From Diadophis punctatus similis (taxonomy: Eukaryota; Chordata; Lepidosauria; Squamata; Dipsadidae), in contig JALIGW010000320.1 of the NCBI GenBank assembly GCA_023053685.1, positions 1 to 64,000 on the forward strand: a stretch of DNA of 64,000 nt, read 5' to 3'. Positions 11,833-23,728 of this stretch are shown here, in pieces. Position 1 is the stretch's first letter. Every line of letters starts with the position of its first letter. The translations under genes and the position numbers were made by a program. The notes below the pieces were generated by a model, which did not search any database, was not told the DNA's origin, and saw only the letters and a program-made list of their open reading frames with translations.

Positions 11833-14800
11833 TTGAAAAACACCTCAGAAATGAAAAAGAAACACATATTCCTGTTCCCCATGGGCTGGAAAGCCGAATT
11901 CTCGCTTGATTTTCGATTCCGAGCCTACCCTGAAGAGCTAGCTCACGGTCTAACACAGCATTCGCCTTATTTCTCAATTCAGCCCAAAAACATCACTTTT
12001 GACAAACACCTCAGAAATGAAAATGAAACACATATTCCTGTTCCCCACGGGCTGGAAAGCCAAATTCTTGCTTGATTTTCGATTCCGAGCCTACCCTGAA
12101 GAGCTAGCCCAAAGTCTAACACAGCATTCGCCTTAGGACTCAATACAGCCAAAAATATGACTTTTGACAAACACCTCAGAAATGAAATGAAACACATATT
12201 CCTGTTCCCCACAGGCCGGAAAGCAAATTCTCGCTTGATTTTTGATTCCGACCTTTTCCTGAAGAGCTAGCCCAAGGTCTAACACAGCATTCGCCTAATT
12301 TCTAAATTCAGCCCAAAAACATCACTTTTGAAAAACACCTCAGAAATGAAAAAGAAACACATATTCCTGTTCCCCACGGCTGGAAAGCCGAATTCTCGCT
12401 TGATTTTCAATTCTGAGCCTACCCTGAAGAGCTAGCCCAAAGTCTAACTGCATTCGCCTTAGGACTCAATACAGCCAAAAAACATGACTTTTGACAAACA
12501 CCTCAGAAATGAAAATGAAACACATATACCTGTTCCCCATGGGCTGGAAAGCTGAATTCTCGCTTGATTTTCGATTCCGAGCCTACCCTGAAGAGCTAGC
12601 CCAAAGTCTAACAGGTGCATTCGCCTTAGGACTCAATACAGCCAAAAAACATGACTTTTGACAAACACCTCAGAAATGAAAATGAAACACATATTCCTGT
12701 TCCCCACGGGCTGGAAAGCCGAATTCTCGCTTGATTTTCGATTCCGAGCCTACCCTGAAGAGCTAGCTCACGGTCTAACACAGTATTCGCCTTATTTCTC
12801 AATTCAGCCCAAAAACATCACTTTGGACAAACACCTCAGAAATGAAAAAGAAACACATATTCCTGTTCCCCACAGGCCGGAAAGCCAAATTCTCGCTTGA
12901 TTTTTGATTCCGACCTTTTCCTGAAGAGCTAGCCCAAGGTCTAACACAGCATTCGCCTAATTCTAATTCAGCCAAAACATCACTTTTGAAAAACACCTCA
13001 GAAATGAAAAAAGAAACACATATTCCTGTTCCCCACGGGCTGGAAAGCCGAATTCTCGCTTGATTTTCGATTCTGAGCCTACCCTGAAGAGCTAGCCCAA
13101 AGTCTAACTGCATTCGCCTTAGGACTCAATACAGCCAAAAACATGACTTTTTGACAAACACCTCAGAAATGAAAATGAAACACATATTCCTGTTCCCCAT
13201 GGGCTGGAAAGCCGAATTCTCGCTTGATTTTCGATTCCGAGCCTACCCTGAAGAGCTAGCCCAAAGTCTAACAGTGCATTCGCCTTAGGACTCAATACAG
13301 CCAAAAAACATGACTTTTGACAAACACCTCAGAAATGAAAATGAAACACATATTCCTGTTCCCCACGGGCTGGAAAGCCGAATTCTCGCTTGATTTTCGA
13401 TTCCGAGCCTACCCTGAAGAGCTAGCTCACGGTCTAACACAGCATTCGCCTTATTTCTCAATTCAGCCCAAAAACATCACTTTTGACAAACCCTCAGAAA
13501 TGAAAAAGAAACACATATTCCTGTTCCCCACAGGCCGGAAAGCCAAATTTCTCGCTTGATTTTTGATTCCGACCTTTTCCTGAAGAGCTAGCCCAAGGTC
13601 TAACACAGCATTCGCCTAATTTCTAAATTCAGCCCAAAAACATCACTTTTGAAAAACACCTCAGAAATGAAAAAGAAACACATATTCCTGTTCCCCACGG
13701 GCTGGAAAGCCGAATTCTCGCTTGATTTTCGATTCTGAGCCTACCCTGAAGAGCTAGCCCAAAGTCTAACTGCATTCGCCTTAGGACTCAATACAGCCAA
13801 AAAACATGACTTTTGACAACACCTCAGAAATGAAAATGAAACACATATTCCTGTTCCCCATGGGCTGGAAAGCCGAATTCTCGCTTGATTTTCGATTCCG
13901 AGCCTACCCTGAAGAGCTAGCCCAAAGTCTAACAGTGCATTCGCCTTACAGCAATACAGCCAAAAAACATGACTTTTGACAAACACTCAGAAATGAAAAT
14001 GAAACACATATTCCTGTTCCCCACGGGCTGGAAAGCCAAATTCTCGCTTGATTTTTGATTCCGACCTTTTCCTGAAGAGCTAGCCCAAGGTCTAACACAG
14101 CATTCGCCTAATTTCTAAATTCAGCCCAAAAACATCACTTTTGAAAAACACCTCAGAAATGAAAAAGAAACACATATTCCTGTTCCCCACGGGCTGGAAA
14201 GCCAAATTCTTGCTTGATTTTCGATTCCGAGCCTACCCTGAAGAGCTAGCCCAAAGTCTAACACAGCATTCGCCTTAGGACTCAATACAGCCAAAAATAT
14301 GACTTTTGACAAACACCTCAGAAATGAAAATGAAACACATATTCCAGTTCCCCACAGGCCGGAAAGCCAAATTCTCGCTTGATTTTTGATTCCGACCTTT
14401 TCCTGAAGAGCTAGCCCAAGGTCTAACACAGCATTCGCCTAATTTCTAAATCAGCCCAAAAACATCACTTTTGAAAAACACCTCAGAAATGAAAAGAAAC
14501 ACATATTCCTGTTCCCCATGGGCTGGAAAGCCGAATTCTCGCTTGATTTTCGATTCTGAGCCTACCCTGAAGAGCTAGCCCAAAGTCTAACTGCATTCGC
14601 CTTAGGACTCAATACAGCCAAAAAACATGACTTTTGACAAACACCTCAGAAATGAAAATGAAACACATATTCCTGTTCCCCGAAGGCTGGAAAGCCGAAT
14701 TCTCGCTTGATTTTCGATTCCGAGCCTACCCTGAAGAGCTAGCTCACGGTCTAACACAGCATTCGCCTTATTTCTCAATTCAGCCCAAAAACATCACTTT

Positions 14801-15030
14801 TGACAAACACCTCAGAAATGAAAAAGAAACACATATTCCTGTTCCCCACGGGCTGGAAAGCCAAATTCTTGCTTGATTTTCGATTCCGAGCCTACCCTGA
14901 AGAGCTAGCCCAAAGTCTAACACAGCATTCGCCTTAGGACTCAATACAGCCAAAAATATGACTTTTGACAACACCTCAGAAATGAAAAAGAAACACATAT
15001 TCCTGTTCCCACAGGCCGGGAAAGCCAAAT
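11500..15030. other. Cluster of single-base indels (possible consensus errors)
   Basis: About 20 one- or two-base indels in 3.5 kb, mostly in short homopolymers: 11530, 11596, 11720, 11833, 12187, 12225, 12378, 12613, 12960-12975, 13008, 13136-13150, 13490, 13549, 13818, 13951, 13986, 14449, 14495, 14969 and 15009-15018. Flanking super-units of the same structure lack them, and substitutions are not raised in parallel. Confidence 0.8.
11833..14633 (+). repeat. Composite super-unit 2 (17 monomers, 2,801 bp)
   Basis: Structure: D/E/A hybrid (CCCCATGGG plus CTCACGG) B C D E-prime | A B/C D E | A B/C D E(acagccaat) | E/C D/B C D (CCCCATGGG). Same order as super-unit 1 except for the first monomer and the extra terminal D. 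It is dense in single-base indels relative to its neighbours (see the separate entry). Confidence 0.85.
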
Positions 15031-18000
15031 TCTCGCTTGATTTTTGATTCCGACCTTTTCCTGAAGAGCTAGCCCAAGGTCTAACACAGCATTCGCCTAA
15101 TTTCTAAATTCAGCCCAAAAACATCACTTTTGAAAAACACCTCAGAAATGAAAAAGAAACACATATTCCTGTTCCCCACGGGCTGGAAAGCCGAATTCTC
15201 GCTTGATTTTCGATTCTGAGCCTACCCTGAAGAGCTAGCCCAAAGTCTAACTGCATTCGCCTTAGGACTCAATACAGCCAAAAAACATGACTTTTGACAA
15301 ACACCTCAGAAATGAAAATGAAACACATATACCTGTTCCCCATGGGCTGGAAAGCCGAATTCTCGCTTGATTTTCGATTCCGAGCCTACCCTGAAGAGCT
15401 AGCCCAAAGTCTAACAGTGCATTCGCCTTAGGACTCAATACAGCCAAAAAACATGACTTTTGACAAACACCTCAGAAATGAAAATGAAACACATATTCCT
15501 GTTCCCCACGGGCTGGAAAGCCGAATTCTCGCTTGATTTTCGATTCCGAGCCTACCCTGAAGAGCTAGCTCACGGTCTAACACAGCATTCGCCTTATTTC
15601 TCAATTCAGCCCAAAAACATCACTTTTGACAAACACCTCAGAAATGAAAAAGAAACACATATTCCTGTTCCCCACAGGCCGGAAAGCCAAATTCTCGCTT
15701 GATTTTTGATTCCGACCTTTTCCTGAAGAGCTAGCCCAAGGTCTAACACAGCATTCGCCTAATTTCTAAATTCAGCCCAAAAACATCACTTTTGAAAAAC
15801 ACCTCAGAAATGAAAAAGAAACACATATTCCTGTTCCCCACGGGCTGGAAAGCCGAATTCTCGCTTGATTTTCGATTCTGAGCCTACCCTGAAGAGCTAG
15901 CCCAAAGTCTAACTGCATTCGCCTTAGGACTCAATACAGCCAAAAAACATGACTTTTGACAAACACCTCAGAAATGAAAATGAAACACATATTCCTGTTC
16001 CCCATGGGCTGGAAAGCCGAATTCTCGCTTGATTTTCGATTCCGAGCCTACCCTGAAGAGCTAGCCCAAAGTCTAACAGTGCATTCGCCTTAGGACTCAA
16101 TACAGCCAAAAAACATGACTTTTGACAAACACCTCAGAAATGAAAATGAAACACATATTCCTGTTCCCCACGGGCTGGAAAGCCGAATTCTCGCTTGATT
16201 TTCGATTCCGAGCCTACCCTGAAGAGCTAGCTCACGGTCTAACACAGCATTCGCCTTATTTCTCAATTCAGCCCAAAAACATCACTTTTGACAAACACCT
16301 CAGAAATGAAAAAGAAACACATATTCCTGTTCCCCACGGGCTGGAAAGCCAAATTCTTGCTTGATTTTCGATTCCGAGCCTACCCTGAAGAGCTAGCCCA
16401 AAGTCTAACACAGCATTCGCCTTAGGACTCAATACAGCCAAAAATATGACTTTTGACAAACACCTCAGAAATGAAAATGAAACACATATTCCTGTTCCCC
16501 ACAGGCCGGAAAGCCAAATTCTCGCTTGATTTTTGATTCCGACCTTTTCCTGAAGAGCTAGCCCAAGGTCTAACACAGCATTCGCCTAATTTCTAAATTC
16601 AGCCCAAAAACATCACTTTTGAAAAACACCTCAGAAATGAAAAAGAAACACATATTCCTGTTCCCCACGGGCTGGAAAGCCGAATTCTCGCTTGATTTTC
16701 GATTCTGAGCCTACCCTGAAGAGCTAGCCCAAAGTCTAACTGCATTCGCCTTAGGACTCAATACAGCGAAAAAACATGACTTTTGACAAACACCTCAGAA
16801 ATGAAAATGAAACACATATTCCTGTTCCCCATGGGCTGGAAAGCTGAATTCTCGCTTGATTTTCGATTCCGAGCCTACCCTGAAGAGCTAGCCCAAAGTC
16901 TAACAGTGCATTCGCCTTAGGACTCAATACAGCCAAAAAACATGACTTTTGACAAACACCTCAGAAATGAAAATGAAACACATATTCCTGTTCCCCACGG
17001 GCTGGAAAGCCGAATTCTCACTTGATTTTCGATTCCGAGCCTACCCTGAAGAGCTAGCTCACGGTCTAACACAGCATTCGCCTTATTTCTCAATTCAGCC
17101 CAAAAACATCACTTTTGACAAACACCTCAGAAATGAAAAAGAAACACATATTCCTGTTCCCCACAGGCCGGAAAGCCAAATTCTCGCTTGATTTTTGATT
17201 CCGACCTTTTCCTGAAGAGCTAGCCCAAGGTCTAACACAGCATTCGCCTAATTTCTAAATTCAGCCCAAAAACATCACTTTTGAAAAACACCTCAGAAAT
17301 GAAAAAGAAACACATATTCCTGTTCCCCACGGGCTGGAAAGCCGAATTCTCGCTTGATTTTCGATTCTGAGCCTACCCTGAAGAGCTAGCCCAAAGTCTA
17401 ACTGCATTCGCCTTAGGACTCAATACAGCCAAAAAACATGACTTTTGACAAACACCTCAGAAATGAAAATGAAACACATATTCCTGTTCCCCATGGGCTG
17501 GAAAGCCGAATTCTCGCTTGATTTTCGATTCCGAGCCTACCCTGAAGAGCTAGCCCAAAGTCTAACAGTGCATTCGCCTTAGGACTCAATACAGCCAAAA
17601 AACATGACTTTTGACAAACACCTCAGAAATGAAAATGAAACACATATTCCTGTTCCCCACGGGCTGGAAAGCCGAATTCTCGCTTGATTTTCGATTCCGA
17701 GCCTACCCTGAAGAGCTAGCTCACGGTCTAACACAGCATTCGCCTTATTTCTCAATTCAGCCCAAAAACATCACTTTTGACAAACACCTCAGAAATGAAA
17801 AAGAAACACATATTCCTGTTCCCCACAGGCCGGAAAGCCAAATTCTCGCTTGATTTTTGATTCCGACCTTTTCCTGAAGAGCTAGCCCAAGGTCTAACAC
17901 AGCATTCGCCTAATTTCTAAATTCAGCCCAAAAACATCACTTTTGAAAAACACCTCAGAAATGAAAAAGAAACACATATTCCTGTTCCCCACGGGCTGGA

Positions 18001-18932
18001 AAGCCGAATTCTCGCTTGATTTTCGATTCTGAGCCTACCCTGAAGAGCTAGCCCAAAGTCTAACTGCATTCGCCTTAGGACTCAATACAGCCAAAAAACA
18101 TGACTTTTGACAAACACCTCAGAAATGAAAATGAAACACATATTCCTGTTCCCCATGGGCTGGAAAGCCGAATTCTCGCTTGATTTTCGATTCCGAGCCT
18201 ACCCTGAAGAGCTAGCCCAAAGTCTAACAGTGCATTCGCCTTACAGCCAATACAGCCAAAAAACATGACTTTTGACAAACACCTCAGAAATGAAAATGAA
18301 ACACATATTCCTGTTCCCCACGGGCTGGAAAGCCAAATTCTCGCTTGATTTTTGATTCCGACCTTTTCCTGAAGAGCTAGCCCAAGGTCTAACACAGCAT
18401 TCGCCTAATTTCTAAATTCAGCCCAAAAACATCACTTTTGAAAAACACCTCAGAAATGAAAAAGAAACACATATTCCTGTTCCCCACGGGCTGGAAAGCC
18501 AAATTCTTGCTTGATTTTCGATTCCGAGCCTACCCTGAAGAGCTAGCCCAAAGTCTAACACAGCATTCGCCTTAGGACTCAATACAGCCAAAAATATGAC
18601 TTTTGACAAACACCTCAGAAATGAAAATGAAACACATATTCCTGTTCCCCACAGGCCGGAAAGCCAAATTCTCGCTTGATTTTTGATTCCGACCTTTTCC
18701 TGAAGAGCTAGCCCAAGGTCTAACACAGCATTCGCCTAATTTCTAAATTCAGCCCAAAAACATCACTTTTGAAAAACACCTCAGAAATGAAAAAGAAACA
18801 CATATTCCTGTTCCCCATGGGCTGGAAAGCCGAATTCTCGCTTGATTTTCGATTCTGAGCCTACCCTGAAGAGCTAGCCCAAAGTCTAACTGCATTCGCC
18901 TTAGGACTCAATACAGCCAAAAAACATGACTT
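14634..18932 (+). repeat. Composite super-unit 3 (26 monomers, 4,299 bp)
   Basis: Structure: A*(CCCCGAAGG) B C D E-prime | A B/C D E | A B C D E | A B/C D E | A B/C D E(acagccaat) | E/C D/B C D(CCCCATGGG). It equals super-unit 2 with an inserted nine-monomer block (a 5-mer and a 4-mer). The terminal E/C, D/B, C, D(catggg) series near 18274-18932 is the same as at 13976-14633. Confidence 0.88.
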
Positions 18933-20421
18933 TTGACAAACACCTCAGAAATGAAAATGAAACACATATTCCTGTTCCCCGAAGGCTGGAAAGCCGAATT
19001 CTCGCTTGATTTTCGATTCCGAGCCTACCCTGAAGAGCTAGCTCACGGTCTAACACAGCATTCGCCTTATTTCTCAATTCAGCCCAAAAACATCACTTTT
19101 GACAAACACCTCAGAAATGAAAAAGAAACACATATTCCTGTTCCCCACGGTCTGGAAAGCCAAATTCTTGCTTGATTTTCGATTCCGAGCCTACCCTGAA
19201 GAGCTAGCCCAAAGTCTAACACAGCATTCGCCTTAGGACTCAATACAGCCAAAAATATGACTTTTGACAAACACCTCAGAAATGAAAATGAAACACATAT
19301 TCCTGTTCCCCACAGGCCGGAAAGCCAAATTCTCGCTTGATTTTTGATTCCGACCTTTTCCTGAAGAGCTAGCCCAAGGTCTAACACAGCATTCGCCTAA
19401 TTTCTAAATTCAGCCCAAAAACATCACTTTTGAAAAACACCTCAGAAATGAAAAAGAAACACATATTCCTGTTCCACACGGGCTGGAAAGCCGAATTCTC
19501 GCTTGATTTTCGATTCTGAGCCTACCCTGAAGAGCTAGCCCAAAGTCTAACTGCATTCGCCTTAGGACTCAATACAGCCAAAAAACATGACTTTTGACAA
19601 ACACCTCAGAAATGAAAATGAAACACATATACCTGTTCCCCATGGGCTGGAAAGCCGAATTCTCGCTTGATTTTCGATTCCGAGCCTACCCTGAAGAGCT
19701 AGCCCAAAGTCTAACAGTGCATTCGCCTTAGGACTCAATACAGCCAAAAAACATGACTTTTGACAAACACCTCAGAAATGAAAATGAAACACATATTCCT
19801 GTTCCCCACGGGCTGGAAAGCCAAATTCTCGCTTGATTTTCGATTCCGAGCCTACCCTGAAGAGCTAGCTCACGGTCTAACACAGCATTCGCCTTATTTC
19901 TCAATTCAGCCCAAAAACATCACTTTTGACAAACACCTCAGAAATGAAAAAGAAACACATATTCCTGTTCCCCACAGGCTGGAAAGCCAAATTCTCGCTT
20001 GATTTTTGATTCCGACCTTTTCCTGAAGAGCTAGCCCAAGGTCTAACACAGCATTCGCCTAATTTCTAAATTCAGCCCAAAAACATCACTTTTGAAAAAC
20101 ACCTCAGAAATGAAAAAGAAACACATATTCCTGTTCCCCACGGGCTGGAAAGCCGAATTCTCGCTTGATTTTCGATTCTGAGCCTACCCTGAAGAGCTAG
20201 CCCAAAGTCTAACTGCATTCGCCTTAGGACTCAATACAGCCAAAAAACATGACTTTTGACAAACACCTCAGAAATGAAAATGAAACACATATTCCTGTTC
20301 CCCATGGGCTGGAAAGCCGAATTCTCGCTTGATTTTCGATTCCGAGCCTACCCTGAAGAGCTAGCCCAAAGTCTAACAGTGCATTCGCCTTAGGACTCAA
20401 TACAGCCAAAAAACATGACTT
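18933..20421 (+). repeat. Start of a fourth super-unit: A*BCDE-prime + A-B/C-D-E
   Basis: A* (CCCCGAAGG) B C D E-prime (CATATACCTG) spans 18933-19759 and a 4-mer with a B/C hybrid spans 19760-20421, repeating the opening of the preceding super-units. The pattern then dissolves into plain 5-mers and 4-mers. Confidence 0.88.
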
Positions 20422-21248
20422 TTGACAAACACCTCAGAAATGAAAATGAAACACATATTCCTGTTCCCCACGGGCTGGAAAGCCGAATTCTCGCTTGATT
20501 TTCGATTCCGAGCCTACCCTGAAGAGCTAGCTCACGGTCTAACACAGCATTCGCCTTATTTCTCAATTCAGCCCAAAAACATCACTTTTGACAAACACCT
20601 CAGAAATGAAAAAGAAACACATATTCCTGTTCCCCACGGGCTGGAAAGCCAAATTCTTGCTTGATTTTCGATTCCGAGCCTACCCTGAAGAGCTAGCCCA
20701 AAGTCTAACACAGCATTCGCCTTAGGACTCAATACAGCCAAAAATATGACTTTTGACAAACACCTCAGAAATGAAAATGAAACACATATTCCTGTTCCCC
20801 ACAGGCCGGAAAGCCAAATTCTCGCTTGATTTTTGATTCCGACCTTTTCCTGAAGAGCTAGCCCAAGGTCTAACACAGCATTCGCCTAATTTCTAAATTC
20901 AGCCCAAAAACATCACTTTTGAAAAACACCTCAGAAATGAAAAAGAAACACATATTCCTGTTCCCCACGGGCTGGAAAGCCGAATTCTCGCTTGATTTTC
21001 GATTCTGAGCCTACCCTGAAGAGCTAGCCCAAAGTCTAACTGCATTCGCCTTATGACTCAATACAGCCAAAAAACATGACTTTTGACAAACACCTCAGAA
21101 ATGAAAATGAAACACATATTCCTGTTCCCCATGGGCTGGAAAGCCGAATTCCCGCTTGATTTTCGATTCCGAGCCTACCCTGAAGAGGTAGCCCAAAGTC
21201 TAACAGTGCATTCGCCTTAGGACTCAATACAGCCAAAAAACATGACTT
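20422..21248 (+). repeat. 5-mer HOR unit ABCDE
   Basis: Standard 827-bp unit. The E copy has private changes (TTATGACTC at 21051, ATTCCCGC at 21150, AGAGGTAGC at 21186). Confidence 0.92.
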
Positions 21249-22570
21249 TTGACAAACACCTCAGAAATGAAAATGAAACACATATTCCTGTTCCCCACGG
21301 GCTGGAAAGCCGAATTCTCGCTTGATTTTCAATTCCGAGCCTACCCTGAAGAGCTAGCTCACGGTCTAACACAGCATTCGCCTTATTTCTCAATTCAGCC
21401 CAAAAACATCACTTTTGACAAACACCTCAGAAATGAAAAAGAAACACATATTCCTGTTCCCCACGGGCTGGAAAGCCAAATTCTGGCTTGATTTTCGATT
21501 CCGAGCCTACCCTGAAGAGCTAGCCCAAAGTCTAACACAGCATTCGCCTTAGGACTCAATACAGCCAAAAATATGACTTTTGACAAACACCTCAGAAATG
21601 AAAATGAAACACATATTCCTGTTCCCCACAGGCCGGAAAGCCAAATTCTCGCTTGATTTTTGATTCCGACCTTTTCCTGAAGAGCTAGCCCAAGGTCTAA
21701 CAAAGCATTTGCCTAATTTCTAAATTCAACCCAAAAACATCACTTTTGAAAAACACCTCAGAAATGAAAAAGAAACACATATTCCTGTTCCCCACGGGCT
21801 GGAAAGCCGAATTCTCGCTTGATTTTCGATTCTGAGCCTACCCTGAAGAGCTAGCCCAAAGTCTAACTGCATTCGCCTTAGGACTCAATACAGCCAAAAA
21901 ACATGACTTTTGACAAACACCTCAGAAATGAAAATGAAACACATATTCTTGTTCCCCATGGGCTGGAAAGCCAAAATCTCGCTTGATTTTCGATTCCGAG
22001 CCTACCCTGAAGAGCTAGCTCACGGTCTAACACAGCATTCGCCTTATTTCTCAATTCAGCCCAAAAACATCACTTTTGACAAACACCTCAGAAATGAAAA
22101 AGAAACACATATTCCTGTTCCCCACGGGCTGGAAAGCCAAATTCTTGCTTGATTTTCGATTCCGAGCCTACCCTGAAGAGCTAGCCCAAAGTCTAACACA
22201 GCATTCGCCTTAGGACTCAATACAGCCAAAAATATGACTTTTGACAAACACCTCAGAAATGAAAATGAAACACATATTCCTGTTCCCCACAGGCCGGAAA
22301 AACAAATTCTCGCTTGATTTTTGATTCCGACCTTTTCCTGAAGAGCTAGCCCAAGGTCTAACACAGCATTCGCCTAATTTCTAAATTCAGCCCAAAAACA
22401 TCACTTTTGAAAAACACCTCAGAAATGAAAAAGAAACACATATTCCTGTTCCCCACGGGCTGGAAAGCCGAATTCTCGCTTGATTTTCGATTCTGAGCCT
22501 ACCCTGAAGAGCTAGCCCAAAGTCTAACTGCATTCGCCTTAGGACTCAATACAGCCAAAAAACATGACTT
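21249..22570 (+). repeat. Two 4-mer units: A-B-C-D and E/A-B-C-D
   Basis: Each is 661 bp. The monomer at 21910 is an E/A hybrid: CCCCATGGG from E and GCTAGCTCACGG from A. This second kind of 4-mer lost the E-A boundary rather than the B-C boundary. The C ending near 21728 has several private changes (CAAAGCATTTGCC, TTCAACCC). Confidence 0.92.
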
Positions 22571-23448
22571 TTGACAAACACCTCAGAAATGAAAATGAAA
22601 CACATATTCCTGTTCCCCATGGGCTGGAAAGCTGAATTCTCGCTTGATTTTCGATTCCGAGCCTACCCTGAAGAGCTAGCTCACGGTCTAACACAGCATT
22701 CGCCTTATTTCTCAATTCAGCCCAAAAACATCACTTTTGACAAACACCTCAGAAATGAAAAAGAAACACATATTCCTGTTCCCCACGGGCTGGAAAGCCA
22801 AATTCTTGCTTGATTTTTGATTCCGAGCCTACCCTGAAGAGCTAGCCCAAAGTCTAACACAGCATTCGCCTTAGGACTCAATACAGCCAAAAATATGACT
22901 TTTGACAAACACCTCAGAAATGAAAATGAAACACATATTCCTGTTCCCCACAGGCCGGAAAGCCAAATTCTCGCTTGATTTTTGATTCCGACCTTTTCCT
23001 GAAGAGCTAGCCCAAGGTCTAACACAGCATTCGCCTAATTTCTAAATTCAGCCCAAAAACATCACTTTTGAAAAACACCTCAGAAATGAAAAAGAAACAC
23101 ATATTCCTGTTCCCCACGGGCTGGAAAGCCGAATTCTCGCTTGATTTTCGATTCTGAGCCTACCCTGAAGAGCTAGCCCAAAGTCTAACTGCATTCGCCT
23201 TAGGACTCAATACAGCCAAAAAACATGACTTTTGACAAACACCTCAGAAATGAAAATGAAACACATATTCCTGTTCCCCATGGGCTGGAAAGCCGAATTC
23301 TCGCTTGATTTTCGATTCCGAGCCTACCCTGAAGAGCTAGCCCAAAGTCTAACAGTGCATTCGCCTTAGGACTCAATACAGCCAAAAAACATGACTTTTG
23401 ACAAACACCTCAGAAATGAAAATGAAACACATATTCCTGTTCCCCACG

Positions 23449-23460
23449 GGCTGGAAAGCC
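23449..23460. other. Short hairpin GGCT-GGAA-AGCC (reference copy)
   Basis: A 4-bp perfect inverted repeat with a 4-base loop, present in types A, B, D and E. Type C has GGCCGGAAAGCC, which pairs only over the outer three bases. No function is claimed. Confidence 0.7.
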
Positions 23461-23474
23461 GAATTCTCGCTTGA

Positions 23475-23485
23475 TTTTCGATTCC
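23475..23485 (+). other. Pol III B-box-like motif TTTTCGATTCC (reference copy)
   Basis: The last nine bases match the tRNA B-box consensus GGTTCGANTCC; the first two (GG) do not. It is present in A, B and E. C has TTTTTGATTCC and D has TTTTCGATTCT. I see no convincing A box at the right spacing and no T-stem pairing, so this is a motif match only. Confidence 0.35.
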
Positions 23486-23499
23486 GAGCCTACCCTGAA

Positions 23500-23509
23500 G
23501 AGCTAGCTC
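23500..23509. other. 10-bp palindrome GAGCTAGCTC (type A mark, reference copy)
   Basis: Perfect dyad, seen directly, in nearly all type A and E/A monomers, so about once per HOR unit. Other types have GAGCTAGCCC, keeping only the 6-bp core GCTAGC. It is broken in a few A copies: 24827 (GCCAGCTC), 25985 (GCTACCTC), 38885 (GTTAGCTC), 40540 (GGTAGCTC). Confidence 0.9.
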
Positions 23510-23549
23510 ACGGTCTAACACAGCATTCGCCTTATTTCTCAATTCAGCC

Positions 23550-23566
23550 CAAAAACATCACTTTTG
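23550..23566. other. Junction inverted repeat CAAAA-(7)-TTTTG (reference copy)
   Basis: Arms CAAAA (23550-23554) and TTTTG (23562-23566) flank ACATCAC. The same arms occur at nearly every monomer junction with a 7-8 base spacer (ATATGAC or ACATGAC versions included). In G monomers the right arm is still TTTTG. Confidence 0.75.
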
Positions 23567-23728
23567 ACAAACACCTCAGAAATGAAAAAGAAACACATAT
23601 TCCTGTTCCCCACGGGCTGGAAAGCCAAATTCTTGCTTGATTTTCGATTCCGAGCCTACCCTGAAGAGCTAGCCCAAAGTCTAACACAGCATTCGCCTTA
23701 GGACTCAATACAGCCAAAAATATGACTT
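23564..23728 (+). repeat. Satellite monomer type B (reference copy, 165 bp)
   Basis: Type B has the AAAAAGAAAC head, CACGGGCTGG, GCCAAATTCTTGC (no EcoRI site), TTTTCGATTCCGAGCC, CTAGCCCAAAGTC, and a tail GGACTCAATACAGCC ending in AAAAATATGAC. A B2 variant keeps GCCGAATTCTCGC and has CCCAAAATC (1744, 3897, 4227, 39774, 42091). Another variant carries CTGTAGAGC (around 1510, 39540 and 41857). At 165 bp (55 codons) it preserves reading frame, which explains much of the spurious open reading frame length across the array. Confidence 0.94.

Larger units (their letters stand above)
23398..23563 (+). repeat. Satellite monomer type A (reference copy, 166 bp)
   Basis: Type A has the AAAATGAAAC head, CACGGGCTGG, GCCGAATTCTCGC with an EcoRI site, TTTTCGATTCCGAGCC, the 10-bp palindrome GAGCTAGCTC followed by ACGGTC, and the tail TTATTTCTCAATTCAGCC ending in AAAACATCAC. 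It keeps CpG at all five CpG sites that vary between types. Variants include A* (CCCCGAAGG or CCCCAAAGG, for example 9190, 14634, 18933, 28526, 32824, 36465), E/A hybrids with CCCCATGGG (21910, 22571, 25052, 29350), a CAGCACAAA variant (586, 37292, 38118, 38780) and A-degree with AACAGCTCAG (48544, 52017, 60622, 63765). Confidence 0.95.

Noticed and set aside
23449..23500. tRNA gene or tRNA-derived SINE
   Set aside because: Apart from the B-box-like nonamer there is no pairing T-stem, no acceptor or anticodon arm, and no A box at a plausible distance.
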